Of a DNA stretch of 64,000 nucleotides, positions 18,503-29,574 are shown piece by piece. This DNA is from Chitinophaga sedimenti (GTDB taxonomy: Bacteria > Bacteroidota > Bacteroidia > Chitinophagales > Chitinophagaceae), in assembly GCF_023156195.1 (NCBI RefSeq), contig NZ_JAKUKA010000001.1:3348001-3412000 (forward strand). Direction: 5' to 3'. Below the pieces are notes generated by a model. The model had not been told where the DNA came from. It saw nothing but the letters and a program-made list of their open reading frames with translations, and searched no databases. A program made the position numbers and the translations under genes. How positions within the stretch are numbered: the first letter of the stretch is position 1; each line of letters starts with the position of its first letter.

Positions 18503-19435
18503 ATGCAAACGATACTTGGCGCAAATGGAATAATAGGAAAACTTTCGAAAGCCCTTCTCCCCTACGCGTCCGTTATCCGCCAGGTAAGCCGTAACCCGAA
18601 GAAAGTGAATGCGACAGACGAGCTGATGGCGGCGGATCTTGCAGATTATAAACAAACCGTTAAAGCAGTGGAAGGTTCGTCGGTAACCTACCTGACGGCA
18701 GGACTCCCCTACCGCACCAAAATATGGCAGCGCCAGTGGCCCGTTATCGTACAAAACGTGATCAACGCCTGTAAGATCGCAGGTTCCAAACTGGTCTTTT
18801 TCGACAATGTATACATGTACGGCAAAGTAAACGGCTGGATGACCGAAGAAACGCCCTACCGCCCTGCCAGTAAAAAAGGCAAGGTGCGTACAGAGATCGC
18901 GCAGATGCTGCACGACGAAATGCAACGTGGCGCTTTACCCGTTCTGATTGCCCGTTCTGCCGACTTTTACGGCCCCGGCGCCAATAATTCGATCCCGAAT
19001 ATCCCGGTGCTCGATAACCTCGCAAAAGGAGCCAAACCGCAATGGATAGGTAATGCTGCCATGCGCCACTCTTTTACTTATACGCCCGATGCTGGCAGAG
19101 CGACCGCATTGCTCGGCAATACGCCATCAGCCTATAACCAGGTATGGCATTTGCCAACCGACAAAAACGCGCTTACCGGCAAAGAATTTATCCGCACAGC
19201 CTGCGAGATCTTCGAAAAAGGAGATGCAAAATATTCCGTGTTGCCGAACTGGATGCTGCGCCTGGGCGGAATATTTAAACAGGAACTGGGGGAACTGGTG
19301 GAAATGATGTACCAATACGATTACGAATATCTGTTTGACAGTACGAAGTTTGAAAAGGCTTTTCATTTTAAGCCCACATCGTATAGGTCGGGGTTGGTGG
19401 AAACGATCGCGATCATGAAAAAGCAAAAAGGCTGA
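18503..19435 (+). CDS. NAD-dependent epimerase/dehydratase family protein (SDR)
   Basis: Extended short-chain dehydrogenase fold of 310 residues, intact. Rossmann nucleotide loop GANGIIG at residues 6-12, Asp after beta-2 region (MAADLADY), VFFDNVYMYGKVNG in place of the usual catalytic YxxxK helix, and LIARSADFYGPGANNS for substrate contacts. These are typical of uncharacterised NAD(P)-sugar epimerase-like proteins in Bacteroidota; the exact sugar or terpenoid substrate is unknown. It begins 6 nt after the truncated dioxygenase frame and ends inside a bidirectional terminator shared with the convergent desaturase gene. Confidence 0.8.
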   Translation: MQTILGANGIIGKLSKALLPYASVIRQVSRNPKKVNATDELMAADLADYKQTVKAVEGSSVTYLTAGLPYRTKIWQRQWPVIVQNVINACKIAGSKLVFFDNVYMYGKVNGWMTEETPYRPASKKGKVRTEIAQMLHDEMQRGALPVLIARSADFYGPGANNSIPNIPVLDNLAKGAKPQWIGNAAMRHSFTYTPDAGRATALLGNTPSAYNQVWHLPTDKNALTGKEFIRTACEIFEKGDAKYSVLPNWMLRLGGIFKQELGELVEMMYQYDYEYLFDSTKFEKAFHFKPTSYRSGLVETIAIMKKQKG

Positions 19436-19451
19436 CCAATGGTCAGCCTTT
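19427..19451. terminator. Bidirectional terminator
   Basis: Perfect 11-bp stem AAAGGCTGACC (19427-19437) and GGTCAGCCTTT (19441-19451), overlapping the stop of the SDR gene and lying 6 nt from the stop of the desaturase. Confidence 0.8.
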
Positions 19452-19456
19452 CTTTA

Positions 19457-20536
19457 TTAAGCTAATGCCGGCTTCTTCCCCAGCATCCGGATAACCTTGA
19501 AGTGGGAGATGACCGCACTGGTCATCGTAGGCATGCAATGATAAGTGAGGTTATGTTTCCGGCATTCCTCGGCTACGATTTTGCTGAGCGCGGGATAATG
19601 TATGTGGGCAATGCGCGGGAACAGGTGGTGTTCTACCTGGTAATTCAGGCCGCCTACATACCAGGAAATAATTTTGTTGTCCGGTGCAAAGTTAGAAGTG
19701 GTTTTGATTTGGTGCACCGCCCATTCGCTTTCAATCTGCGTAGGTTCGATGCCTGCCACTTCAAACTCCGTTTCTTCCACCACGTGTGCCAGTTGGAACA
19801 CCACCGCCAGCGTAAAGCCGAGGGTAATGTGCATGGCCGCGAAGCCTACCAGCCAGGCCTGCCAGCTTACAAACAGTAAAGGCACCACGATGTAAAACGC
19901 CACGTACAGCAATTTACTCAGCCAGAACACCACGTGATCGGTGGTAGACATTGTCTTCAGCGGCGTAGTGTTCACTTTGCGGGCAAAATATTTCTGAAAG
20001 TCGTTCCCAAATACCCAGGCGAAAGAACTGATGGCATACATGAACGGCACATACAGGTGCTGTATCCTGTGCATAGGCACCCAGCGCTGCGTTTGACAGT
20101 GACGCATGAGCGGACTTTTGGCGATGTCGTCGTCTACGCCGTCTACATTCGTGTAAGTATGGTGAATGATGTTGTGTTTGTGTTTCCAGATGAAGGAATT
20201 GCCACCCAGCGCATTGAGCGTAAGGCCCAGGGTTTCGTTTACCCAGTTTCGGGTCGAGTAGCTTCCGTGGCAGGCGTCGTGCATAACGTTGAAGCCAATG
20301 CTCGCCAGGATCAGTCCGAGCATGGCGCACAGCCCGATAGCCAGTAAAGGCGGCATGCTTACCGTAAGCACCGACACGTAAATGGCCAGCGCCGCCGGAA
20401 TAAGTACAGCGGTTTTGTGATACAACTTCCAGTTGCCGGTCTTCCGCTGTTTAGTTTCCGCAAAATATGCATCTACCGAAGCTTTCAGCGATTGAAAAAA
20501 TACTGCGTTTTTGTTGTTGAAGGTAACTTTTGACAT
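19457..20536 (-). CDS. Membrane fatty acid desaturase (front-end-like, QxxHH third box)
   Basis: Integral-membrane di-iron acyl desaturase, 359 residues, intact. The three histidine boxes are HDACHGS (about residue 87), HKHNIIHHTYTN (about 120) and QVEHHLFP (about 306), with Gln in the third box as in acyl-lipid/linoleoyl-CoA-type front-end desaturases, but no cytochrome b5 domain is present. Four membrane segments are visible (ALAIYVSVLTVSMPPLLAIG, LYVAFYIVVPLLFV, AAMHITLGFTLAVVF). It would introduce a double bond into membrane fatty acids. Divergent from the GATase at 20741, with 204 bp between that contains TATCTTTA on its own strand as a possible -7 box. Confidence 0.9.
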   Translation of the reverse strand: MSKVTFNNKNAVFFQSLKASVDAYFAETKQRKTGNWKLYHKTAVLIPAALAIYVSVLTVSMPPLLAIGLCAMLGLILASIGFNVMHDACHGSYSTRNWVNETLGLTLNALGGNSFIWKHKHNIIHHTYTNVDGVDDDIAKSPLMRHCQTQRWVPMHRIQHLYVPFMYAISSFAWVFGNDFQKYFARKVNTTPLKTMSTTDHVVFWLSKLLYVAFYIVVPLLFVSWQAWLVGFAAMHITLGFTLAVVFQLAHVVEETEFEVAGIEPTQIESEWAVHQIKTTSNFAPDNKIISWYVGGLNYQVEHHLFPRIAHIHYPALSKIVAEECRKHNLTYHCMPTMTSAVISHFKVIRMLGKKPALA

Positions 20537-20740
20537 TAGTAACAGTTAACCGGGCAGCTACATGTTTGCTCCGGCATTATAGAATAAGGTTTGGTTTAGT
20601 TCCAGTTTATAACAGCGCAATCGTTTATAAACGTTAAAGATAGGCTTTTCAGGGGGATTGCGGCCTATTTGTACCTGAATTATGACGAATTTAACACGGT
20701 ATCTCAATATCTTTGAAGAAGGACTAAACAGACTGGCCAT

Positions 20741-21428
20741 ATGAATATCCATTATTTTCAGCATGTTCCTTTTGAAGGGCTTGGTTGTATTGCAGACTGG
20801 ATTGACCGGAAGGGGCACCAGGTGAGCGTAACCCGCTGGTATGCAGGCGATGCACCGCCTCCTCACGACCAAACAGACTGGCTCATTATTATGGGCGGCC
20901 CCATGGGTGTATATGACGCGGCGCAATACCCCTGGCTGGAAACGGAGAAAGCGTACATCCGGGAGGCCATACAGCAGGGCAAACGCGTGTTGGGCATCTG
21001 CCTGGGAGCGCAACTGATTGCCGCGGCGCTGGGCGCTAAAGTGTATCCCAACCGCGAAAAGGAAATCGGCTGGTTCCCCGTGCATTTCGAGAAGGCTACT
21101 GCCCTGGTGGATTTTTTTGCCTGTTACCGAAACCGTTTTTCACTGGCACGGCGACACCTTCGACTTACCCGAAAACGCCGTCCGATTCGCTTCAACCCCG
21201 GCCTGCCGGAACCAGGCTTATGTTTATGGCGAGCGAACCGTGGGACTTCAATTTCACTTTGAAGCTACGGCAGCTTCGGTAGCCGGGATGATCGAACACG
21301 GCCGGGACGAACTGATCGCAGACACTTATATCCAGCGCGAAGTGGAAATACGAGCCGGTAACGGCCACATCGCCATCAATAACCAACTGATGTATACTTT
21401 ACTCGACAGGATGGAAAAATTAATATAG
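20741..21428 (+). CDS. Class I glutamine amidotransferase-like protein (one frameshift)
   Basis: Stand-alone GATase1 domain of about 229 residues related to GuaA N-terminal domains. The catalytic Cys lies in [17 protein letters not shown] and the His in [14 protein letters not shown]; the oxyanion region is [11 protein letters not shown]. The frame breaks at about 21115 in a T7 run ([21 protein letters not shown] when one T is removed). Substrate and acceptor are unknown; such proteins are usually annotated as GMP synthase-like. TATCTTTG at 20708-20715 may be its -7 box. It is followed after 3 nt by ypdA, so the two are probably co-transcribed. Confidence 0.85.
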
Positions 21429-21431
21429 CTT

Positions 21432-22399
21432 ATGAACGTACAGTTACTGATCGTAGGCGGAGGCCCAATTGGACTGGCCTGCGGCCTTGCAGCGCAAAAA
21501 GCGGGGATTGATTATGTGATTATTGAGAAGGGCTGCCTGGTGAACTCGCTGTACCACTACCCGTTGAACATGACGTTCTTTTCCACCTCGGAACGGCTGG
21601 AAATAGGCGGCATCCCCTTCGTATCCATCAACCCGAAACCTACGCGGCCCGAAGCCATGGAATACTACCGCCGCGTGGCCACTTCGAAGGAACTAAATGT
21701 GCATCTTTTTGAAGAGGTGAAAGGGATCGTACACCACGACAACGGATATACGGTAAGTACGGCCAAAGATAATTACGAAGCCCAATTCGTCATTATCGCC
21801 ACCGGTTTTTATGATATTCCGAACCTGCTGAACATCCCCGGCGAAGAGCTGCCAAAAGTAACGCACTACTATAAAGAACCGCACTTTTACGCCATGCAGC
21901 ACGTGCTGGTGGTAGGCGCCAATAACTCCTCCGTGGACGCCGCCCTGGAAACTTACCGCAAAGGCGCCAACGTAACCATGGTGATCCGCGAAGGCGAAAT
22001 CGGCAAACGGGTGAAATACTGGGTAAAACCGGATATCGAAAACCGCATTGCCGAAGGCTCCATCACCGCATACTTCCACTCGCGGCTGTCCGCCGTGCGT
22101 GACCGGAAGTAGATATCGAGACCCCAAACGGCATCGTGACCATCAAAAATGATTATGTATTGGCGATGACAGGTTACCAGCCCAACTTTGCCTTCCTGGA
22201 AAAATGCGGGGTGCTGTTATCTCCGGATGCTAAAAAGCATCCCAAATATAATAGTGAAACGATGGAAACCAACCTGGATAACATTTACCTGGCCGGTGTG
22301 GTGTGTGGCGGCATGGATACGCATGTTTGGTTTATTGAAAACTCACGGGAACATGCGGACCGGATCGTAGCCGATGTGGCAAAGAAACTCGGTAAATAA
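21432..22399 (+). CDS. ypdA: YpdA-family bacillithiol disulfide reductase (one frameshift)
   Basis: FAD/NADPH-dependent oxidoreductase of the YpdA family, about 323 residues, proposed to reduce bacillithiol disulfide (BSSB) in the cytoplasm. FAD loop LLIVGGGPIGLACGLAAQKAG at residues 5-25, family-specific PLNMTFFSTSERLEIGGIPF, second Rossmann VLVVGANNSSVDAALE, and C-terminal GYQPNFAFLEKCGV and VCGGMDTHVWFIENSREHA. The frame breaks at 22103-22106 (GACCGGAAG; one base between the C and G pairs restores D-x-EVDIETPNG). Paired with the GATase by a 3-nt gap. Presence implies bacillithiol metabolism, but no bsh genes are in the window. Confidence 0.88.
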
Positions 22400-22434
22400 A
22401 TAAGAGCGCGGCCTTCCCGACCGCGCTCTTATTT
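22398..22434. terminator. Bidirectional terminator between ypdA and murB
   Basis: 14-bp stem AAATAAGAGCGCGG / CCGCGCTCTTATTT with a 9-nt loop; overlaps the ypdA stop and reaches the murB stop. Confidence 0.85.
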
Positions 22435-23446
22435 ATATAATGTTTACTTCTCTTTCCAGGTCTACCCCAAACTTACCATGCACTGTTTCCAGCACATGCG
22501 TTGATAAATCATAGATTTCCTGCCCCGTAGCCCCTCCATTTCACCAACACCGGGGCCTGGCGGGCGTGTACCCCCGCATCTCCTTTTCGGTAACCTTTTA
22601 ATCCGCACTGCTCAATGAGCCAGCCTGCCGCCAGCTTATATTTGCCATTCGCCAGCGGATACGCCACCAGCTCCGGGAATGCCGCCTTTAACGAAATATA
22701 CTGCGCCTCACCGATTTCCGGGTTTTTAAAGAAACTGCCCGCATTCCCGATTTCCGCGGGATTCGGCAGTTTGGAACTGCGGATATTGATCACCGCCTGG
22801 CTGATGGCCTGTAAGGATAAATCGGTTACGCCCATGTGCGCTAGTTCCTGTTCTATCGCCCCGTAAGAGGTGTTAAAACGATGTTTTTATTGAGCCGGTA
22901 AATCACCGATAAAATCGCGAACTGCCCTTTATACTGGCGTTTAAACACGCTTTCGCGGTAACCGAAGTCGCAGGCTTCATTGTTAAAATTCACCGTGGCA
23001 TGATCGTTCATATGGTAAGCGGACAGCTCATAAAACGTGTCCTTGATTTCCACGCCATATGCCCCGATGTTCTGCATCGGGCTGGCGCCCACGTTACCGG
23101 GGATCAGCGACAGGTTTTCCAGTCCCGAGAGGTTTTGAGCGATGCAATACTGCACAAAGCTGTGCCAGTTCTCTCCCGCCCCCGCCTGTACGTAAACGTG
23201 ATCGTCGTCTTCTTTTACCGTATGAATGCCTTTGATCTCATTTTTCAGGACCAGTCCGTCGAAATCTTTAGTGAGCAGCACGTTGCTGCCCCCACCAAGG
23301 ATCATATGGGGCACGTTTTTCCACGCGTCGCTTTCAAGTATTTCGCGCAGTGTTTCTTTGGAGTCGAAAGCCGCGAACCAGCGCGCTTTGGCGTCGAGGC
23401 CAAAAGTATTGTAAGGTTTCAGTGAAACATTTTGAGATATCGTCAT
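22433..23446 (-). CDS. murB: UDP-N-acetylenolpyruvoylglucosamine reductase (two frameshifts)
   Basis: FAD-dependent cytoplasmic enzyme that reduces enolpyruvyl-UDP-GlcNAc to UDP-MurNAc in peptidoglycan synthesis. From the ATG at 23446 (MTISQNVSLKPYNTFG): ILGGGSNVLLTKDFDG, NLSLIPGNVGASPMQNIGAYG, FGYRESVFK (catalytic-loop Arg), then after a break at about 22862 (T run) NTSYGAIEQEL, NAGSFFKNPEI with the catalytic Ser-containing GSFFKNP motif, AAGWLIEQCGLKG, and after a second break at about 22540 NGGATGQEIYDLS and a C-terminus VDLEREVNII. About 338 residues, type I MurB. Essential, so the breaks are almost surely sequence errors. A good promoter lies at 23485-23514. Confidence 0.93.
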
Positions 23447-23484
23447 AAAGGCAGGTTCAAATGTGCTATCTTTAATAAACCGGA

Positions 23485-23514
23485 CAAAGATAATTAACAA
23501 AACTATGTCTCAAA
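23485..23514 (-). promoter_or_regulatory. murB promoter (TTTG-N18-TATCTTTG)
   Basis: On the minus strand TTTG (23514-23511) and TATCTTTG (23492-23485) are 18 nt apart, giving a leader of about 35 nt to murB. The -33 box overlaps the first codons of the divergent SDR gene. Confidence 0.65.
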
Positions 23515-24178
23515 CAGCCATTGTAATAGGCGCCACCGGTCTCACCGGCAGTAGCCTGGTCTCCGCGCTGCTGAACGACCCGGGCTTTTCCGCTGTAAAG
23601 GCGGTAGGTCGCAAGCCGCTGGCGCTGCAACATGCCAAACTGGAAAACATCACGCTTTCGATGACGGATACCCGGGCGCTGCAGGCGGCTTTGCAGGGCG
23701 ATGTAATATTCTGCTGCATCGGTACCACCATCAAAAAGCGGGCAGCCAGAAGGCCTTTATCGAAGTAGATAAAGATATTCCCGTAAGGTGCGCAGAAATC
23801 GCGCACCAGAACGGGGTAAGGCAATTCCTGCTCATTTCTGCCGTGGGCGCCAATGCCGCGGCACGCAATTTTTACCTGCGTATAAAAGGACAGGTAGAAA
23901 AAGAAGTGGCGCGGACAGGCTTCGAAGGGATGCACATCTTCCGCCCCTCCATCATTTTGGGAGAACGGCCGGAGTTCAGGTTGGGCGAAAAGATAGGCGC
24001 CGCCATCATGTTTGGCATCCGCTTTTTGCTACAGGGCAAATTGAAAAAATACCGCGGTATAGCTGCCGATACCATTGCCGATGCGATGCGACATATTGCC
24101 AAACAGCAAATACGCGGTACGCATATTTACGAATCTGATGAAATACAGGCCATTGCGGATAATGCGGCCGCCAGCTGA
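23505..24178 (+). CDS. NAD(P)-binding Rossmann protein, HTATIP2-like (one frameshift)
   Basis: Atypical SDR of about 225 residues. N-terminal dinucleotide loop IVIGATGLTGSSL (residues 6-18), VKAVGRKPL after beta-2, DVIFCCIGTTIKKAGSQ, then, after a break at about 23740 (GCGGGC region, one base), FIEVDKDIP, FLLISAVGANAAARNFYLRIKGQVE (Ser and Tyr-x-x-x-Lys of the active site) and HIFRPSIILGERPEF. Resembles the HTATIP2/TIP30-like and semialdehyde-reductase-like NAD(P)H-binding proteins common in Bacteroidota; substrate unknown. Divergent from murB with 58 bp between. Confidence 0.82.
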
Positions 24179-24210
24179 TTTTTACTTTATTAGATGTTTT
24201 CGATTTTGAT

Positions 24211-26189
24211 ATGAACAAACTTATCCGAAGCCTTGCCAGCGTCCTATGCCCTGGTGTTGCCCATTACAATACATGCTCAGATCAACCGGCATTTGCCCGG
24301 CTCCGGAACGATAAACCCGTTGCACCCGTGGCCGATCCGTCGCTGTTCCGCGATGACTTCACCATGATCAGTCATAACCTGGTATACAACTTTGTGCTTT
24401 CTGCGGCTGAAGAGGAAAGTGGCGCCACGTTCGCCCGTTACGTGCATCGCCGCATCCGCGTGAACACGCAAAAGGGCAGCGACAGCCTCACACACATCAT
24501 ACTGCCGCTACGCCCCACCGAAGCGATATCGTTCATGCGTGCACGCATCGTACAGCCCGATGGCTCGTCGTTGCAGCTGTCCGGCCAGCTCGAATACATG
24601 GGCACCGCGAAAGAGCCGAAAGCCGTACTCTCCATTCCACCTGTGCCCGTGGGTGGTGAACTGGAGTATGAGACAGAAGGACTGGTGAAAAACGACTTCG
24701 CAGGCGCAGAGTATTTTCAATGGGAATATCCCACGCTGGAAACACATTTCAAAATCATCTACCCGAAAAAATATTTCATTCGTACCACCAGCCGCAACGG
24801 TTATCCGCAGGCCACTTCATACACGAAACCCGAGGGCAATGTACTGGAAGTTAAAACCGGAATTATCCAGGCAAAAAAGTGACCAGCAACAGCTATTACA
24901 TGCCGCAGCTGGCGGGCATCGAGTTTTCACTATACAAGTTTATTGCTGACACGGACAAACGTAAAAACGATACGCTGCAGTACAACTGGAATAGTTACGG
25001 TGAAGAACAGTTTGTGGGCTATTTCTATCTTGACAAAACAGAATTTGCCCGGCTGCAGAAGGAGATGGATACCTGGGCCTTCCTGAAACAGCAAAAGCCT
25101 TTGCCGCTGATGATTTACCAGATAGAGCATTTCATCAAACATAAATACAAGCTGAATAATTGGGGCAACCCGAACGAGATATACGATCTTTCTTCGATCC
25201 TGCGCACGCAAAGAACGAACGAAGCAGGACTCGCACGGCTCATGGCCGCTGTGTTTTATATCATGCGCATCCGCTGCCAGCTGATGCTGGTGAATGACCG
25301 CGACCAGTATCCGCTGGACAGCAATATCGTAAAACCAGGCGCAGCCAGCAATATACTGCTCTATTTCCCGGACCTGCACCAGGCCCTGGCCCCTACAGAG
25401 GTAAACTATCAGCTGCCGTACTATCCGCCTGCATGGGCCGGCATCCCTGCCCTGGTGGCCAGCGATACTTTGGTAGATGGCATTACCCGTGTGAAAACAC
25501 ATTTTGCCAACACGCCTATGCCGGATTACACCTCCAACGGCATGCGCAACGAAACCGAAATTTGGGTGAGCGACACCGCTACCAGGGCTACGTTGCAAGG
25601 TTACCAGGAATTTGCCGGTTACGCCGATGCACAAATTAAAATGGCATTGCAGGCAATGACCATCGATCCGAAAACTACTTACAATGGGGTGCTGCTGTTG
25701 AAGCCCGACCGTAACGACATTATCGACGTAAAGGCAGAAAATGTGGAATGGTCGCCGGTACGTGCCAACGCTCCGTTTACCCTACGCGGCAAATACACGA
25801 TGCCGGACTTTGCACGGGCAAGCGGCCGCGAACTGCGCGTGGCTACCGGCTCACTGCTGGCTTACCAGTACAGTCCCATCAAGCGCCTCGCGCCTTCGCA
25901 GGAAACCATCGATCTGCCCTACCCTTGTTACTTCGAGAAAAAGGTGATCGTGCATCTGCCCAAAGGCTATCGCCTGAAAAATAAAAACGAGTTCAATATC
26001 GATTTGTCCAATATCGATCCTCTGGTGGGTTTACGGGTAAATGCGCGCGAAGACGCAGGCACCGTTGTACTTTTCATGACGGAATGGTACAAACAACCGC
26101 TCCTGCAAGGCGCTTCCCGTGCAGCCTACGATCGTATGCAGGCAGTTATTGAAAACCTGGAAAAAACAGATTTAGTACTGGAGAAATAA
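24211..26189 (+). CDS. DUF3857/transglutaminase-type protein (at least one frameshift)
   Basis: About 660 residues when repaired, the size of Bacteroidota DUF3857 proteins. The N-terminal beta-sandwich part shows YVHRRIRVNTQKGSDSL and GGELEYETEGLVKNDF; the central part lies in the position of a transglutaminase-like domain but I see no clear Cys-His-Asp triad; the C-terminal part has IDLPYPCYFEKKVIVHLPKGY, typical of the DUF3858-like end. The frame breaks at about 24877 (A6 to A7 restores K-K-V-T-S-N-S). The first 25 residues are a poor signal peptide, whereas the +1 frame at about 24250-24280 reads YALVLPITIHAQI, a good one, so a further early indel is likely. Probably secreted; role unknown. 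Confidence 0.75.
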
Positions 26190-26219
26190 ATTAATGGGGG
26201 TAGCCTCAACAAGTTCCTC

Positions 26220-26258
26220 AGCCGCCGCGGTGTCACTCCATCCGGCGGCTGTTTTTTT
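26220..26258 (+). terminator. Terminator after the DUF3857 gene
   Basis: AGCCGCCG (26220-26227) pairs with CGGCGGCT (26243-26250), followed by GTTTTTTT; abuts the priA stop. Confidence 0.75.
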
Positions 26259-28700
26259 ATACATAATCCACGTCCGGAATAATCACCACCGACCGGAACT
26301 GCTTTTCGGTCTGCAGCTTGATGAAATATTCCTTCAGCATATCTTTCGTCCGCGCAATCACCTGCGTATCACGCGGCAGTTTAATCATCATCTCCTGTAA
26401 ATAATTATTACGTACCCGGCTTACGATCGGCGTGGCAGGCCCTACCAGCTGCTGTCCCAGTTGCGGCTGCAGCCAGTTGCCCAATACCTTCGCAGCACGT
26501 TCCACCGTTTGCTCATTTTTATGCCGCAGCGTAATCCGCAGCATGCGCACGAACGGCGGGTAACCGAAGTACTGGCGCTCCGCGATTTCCGTATCGTACA
26601 TCGCGCGGTAGTTGTGGTCGATTACATATTGCAACACCGGGTGCCTGGTATTACTCGCCTGTATCAACACCCGTCCTTTGCCATGTTTACGGCCACTTCG
26701 TCCGCTCACCTGCTCCATCAGCTGGTATGCGCGCTCATTCACACGAAAATCCGGGTAACTGAGTAAACTATCCGCACTTAAAACGCCCACCAGGTCGACA
26801 TTTTCGAAGTCGAGTCCTTTCACCACCATCTGCGTACCCACGAGGATGTCTATATTCTGCTGCTCCAGTTCCCGGATCATCTTATTATGACTATCCTTGT
26901 TACGCACCGAATCCATGTCCATCCGCGCAATGCGGGCGTTGGGGAATACCGTATGCAGGTCATCTTCCACCTTCTCTGTACCAAAACTCTTCGGCAGTAA
27001 AGTCTGGCTGCCACAGGCCGTACAAGTATGAATGATCGGGTAACGCGTACCGCAGTAGTGGCAATGGAGCTTATCCGCCTGCCGGTGATAGGTAAGCGAT
27101 ACGTCGCATTGTTTACAATGAGGAATCCAGCCGCAGGTGGTGCAAAGCAGGAAAGGCGCATAACCGCGGCGGTTCTGGAACAGGATCACCTGTTTCTTAT
27201 TCGCGATCGTTTCCCGGATCGCGTCTTCCAGCGCGGCGGTCAGGTTGCCTTTCATCTTTTTGGCGGCGAGTTCGGGTTTAACGTCTACCACTTCAATAGC
27301 CGGCATTTCGATACCGCCATAACGTTCGCCGAGATATACCAAACCGTACTTGCCCTGCTGCGCATTAAAGTAAGTTTCTATCGCGGGTGTGGCAGAGCCG
27401 AGCAACACTTTCGCTTTAAACAATCCGGCGTAATAAATCGCCGCATCGCGGGCATGATAGCGGGGTGCGGGCTCCTGTTGTTTAAAAGAACCGTCATGTT
27501 CCTCGTCCAGGATAATGAGGCCGAGATCGCGGAAAGGCAGCAGCAGGCTGGAGCGGGCGCCCAGTACAATGTTTATCTCGCCGCTTTTTACTTTGTTCCA
27601 GATTTCCACGCGTTCGTTGTTGTTAAAACGCGAATGGTAAATCCCGATCTTGCCGGCGAAGTGTTTCTGCAAACGGCGGATAATCTGCGCGGTGAGCGCT
27701 ATTTCCGGCAACAGGTATAATACCTGTTTGTTCCGTTGCAGGCAGTCTTCGATCAGCTTTATATAGATTTGTGTTTTACCGCTGGAGGTTACACCATGCA
27801 GCAAAGTCACCTGTTTTTCTTCGAAACACTGGTAAACTTCCAGCAAGGCTTTGGCCTGGGCAGTGCTTAGTTCAAAGTCCACCGTAATGTCGCCCTTACC
27901 CATCCGGATACGATCGACCGTACGTTTCTCCACCCAAAGAATATCCTTATCCACCAACCCTTTGAGCTGGGCAGCACTGGCGCCGGATTTCTTCAGCAGG
28001 TCGCTTTGCAACACATCGCCCTGGGTTTTGGAAAAATGAAGATAGGCCAGCAGCAATTCCATTTGTTTGGGTGCGCGCGCCAGCTCATTGAACAACGGGG
28101 CCATGGCTTCATCCGTGGCGTAGGCCGGGTTCAGCTGTATATAGTTTTCTTTCTTTTCGCGATAGGCTTCTTTCAACTCCTCGTACACCAGGCACACCCG
28201 CTTTTCGATCAGTTGTTTGATCACGGAATACACATCGGCTTTATCCGGGATCATCTGTATTTCCCCGATCCGCAGCTCCTTGCGGATCTGCAAGGCTTCG
28301 GCGAGCAGGTATTCATCGTCCGACAGCATCGTATAATCATCGCCGAATGCTTCATTGTACTGGAGCACCGTTTCGCTGCTCAGTTTGAGGTGTGCCGGCA
28401 GCGCGGCGTTGAGCACCTCCCCTCGGTACACATGTAATACGAAGCCAGCCAGCTCCAGAAAGCGGTTTGCGTGGGATATACGACCGGCTCCTTATCCAGC
28501 AGGTCCATGATGGGCTTACACTTATAAGCACCCGGCGCCTGGCCGTGGATCGCCTTTACGATGCCGGCGTATTTCTTTTGCTTACCCAGCTGTACGGCCA
28601 CGCGGCTGCCCACCTGCAGTGTCCCTTCCATATGTTCGGGCACCGCATAGGTGTAATTCCTGGGCAAAGCCAGTGGTATTATGACATCGGCAAACTTCAT
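26257..28700 (-). CDS. priA: Primosomal protein N' / replication restart helicase (one frameshift)
   Basis: Superfamily 2 DNA helicase that reloads the replisome at stalled forks. About 815 residues. The N-terminal DNA-binding domain starts MKFADVIIPLALPRNYTY; after a break at about 28424 (G run; TEGEVLNAALPAHL when repaired) come Walker A GVTSSGKTQIYIK, Walker B LIILDEEHDGSFKQQ, LGSATPAIETYF, and the zinc-binding Cys cluster CTTCGWIPHCKQC ... CHYCGTRYPIIHTCTACGS, then VGTQMVVKGLDFENV and QVSGRSGR. Its ATG overlaps the stop of plsC in ATGA, implying coupled expression. Essential-type gene. Confidence 0.95.
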
Positions 28701-29460
28701 GCAGGCTGTAAACTCGGGTAGTTATGGTATTTTCTTAATTCGGTGTCCATCATGTCGTACACCTGTTTTTTCAGGGCCGGGAGGTCCGCCAGGGTTAAAC
28801 CTTTTACGGATACTTTGGGCAGCCACACCACGCGGTTAATACCGGGGGTGAGCGACAGCAGTCCTTTTGCGCGCAGGCGGTGGTTGCTGTCTACATATAA
28901 AACGGGACGAATATCTGTTTCCATTTCAATGGCCATACGGAACGCCCCGTCGTGGAAGTGGCGGAGCGGCTGGCCGGTGTAGTTGGTCGTACCTTCGGGG
29001 AACACCAGCATGGATACACCTTCTTTAAGCGTAGCCTTCATGGTACGCACGCTCTGGGCGCGGGCGCGGGCGTCTTTACGGTCTACCAGTACCACCGACT
29101 GGCGGTAAATGAAACCGAAGGCGGGGATTTTCACCATTTCAATTTTGCCCGGGGGCGGAATGGGAGTCGCATCACCTTTACCGCGATGGCGGCATCGAGG
29201 TAAGAAAGGTGGTTGGCCACGTAAATCACGGGTTCTTTGTCTTCTGCTTCGTAACGGATGCGCTTGAACCAGATGCCTACCAGCGGAAACCAGGTATGAG
29301 CCCAGAACCGGAGGAAGTAAAATACCATGTTGCCACCGCGGATCTTACCGAACAGCGACACCAGGAAAATGCCGGGTAAAATCAGGAACATGATGGCTAT
29401 GAACCAGATAGCGGCGTGAATATTGTAAAGGGCCAGGAAAAAATTCCGGATAAAACGCAT
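28697..29460 (-). CDS. plsC: 1-acyl-sn-glycerol-3-phosphate acyltransferase (one frameshift)
   Basis: Membrane-bound acyltransferase that makes phosphatidic acid from lysophosphatidic acid. About 254 residues: N-terminal membrane helix (AAIWFIAIMFLILPGIFLVSLF, residues 16-37), the catalytic HxxxxD motif in VIYVANHLSYLDAAI, GFIYRQSVVLVDRKD, and the substrate motif VFPEGTTNYTG. Frame break at about 29148 in a C/G run between RLPF and KIEMVKIPAFGF. The stop overlaps the priA ATG. Divergent from mtaB with 114 bp between. Confidence 0.92.
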
Positions 29461-29574
29461 AGTTAAACGCTCAAGTGTTGTGTAAAATGCGAAAATAAAG
29501 AATTTATAGGCCGATCCCTACCCTTTTCCATATTACCATGCCATGACATAAAAGTTCCTACCTTTGCCATCCTT

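Noticed and set aside
26257..28437. Long plus-strand ORFs opposite priA (e.g. 27028-27720)
   Set aside because: They are antisense shadows of a clear helicase and show no motifs or start context.
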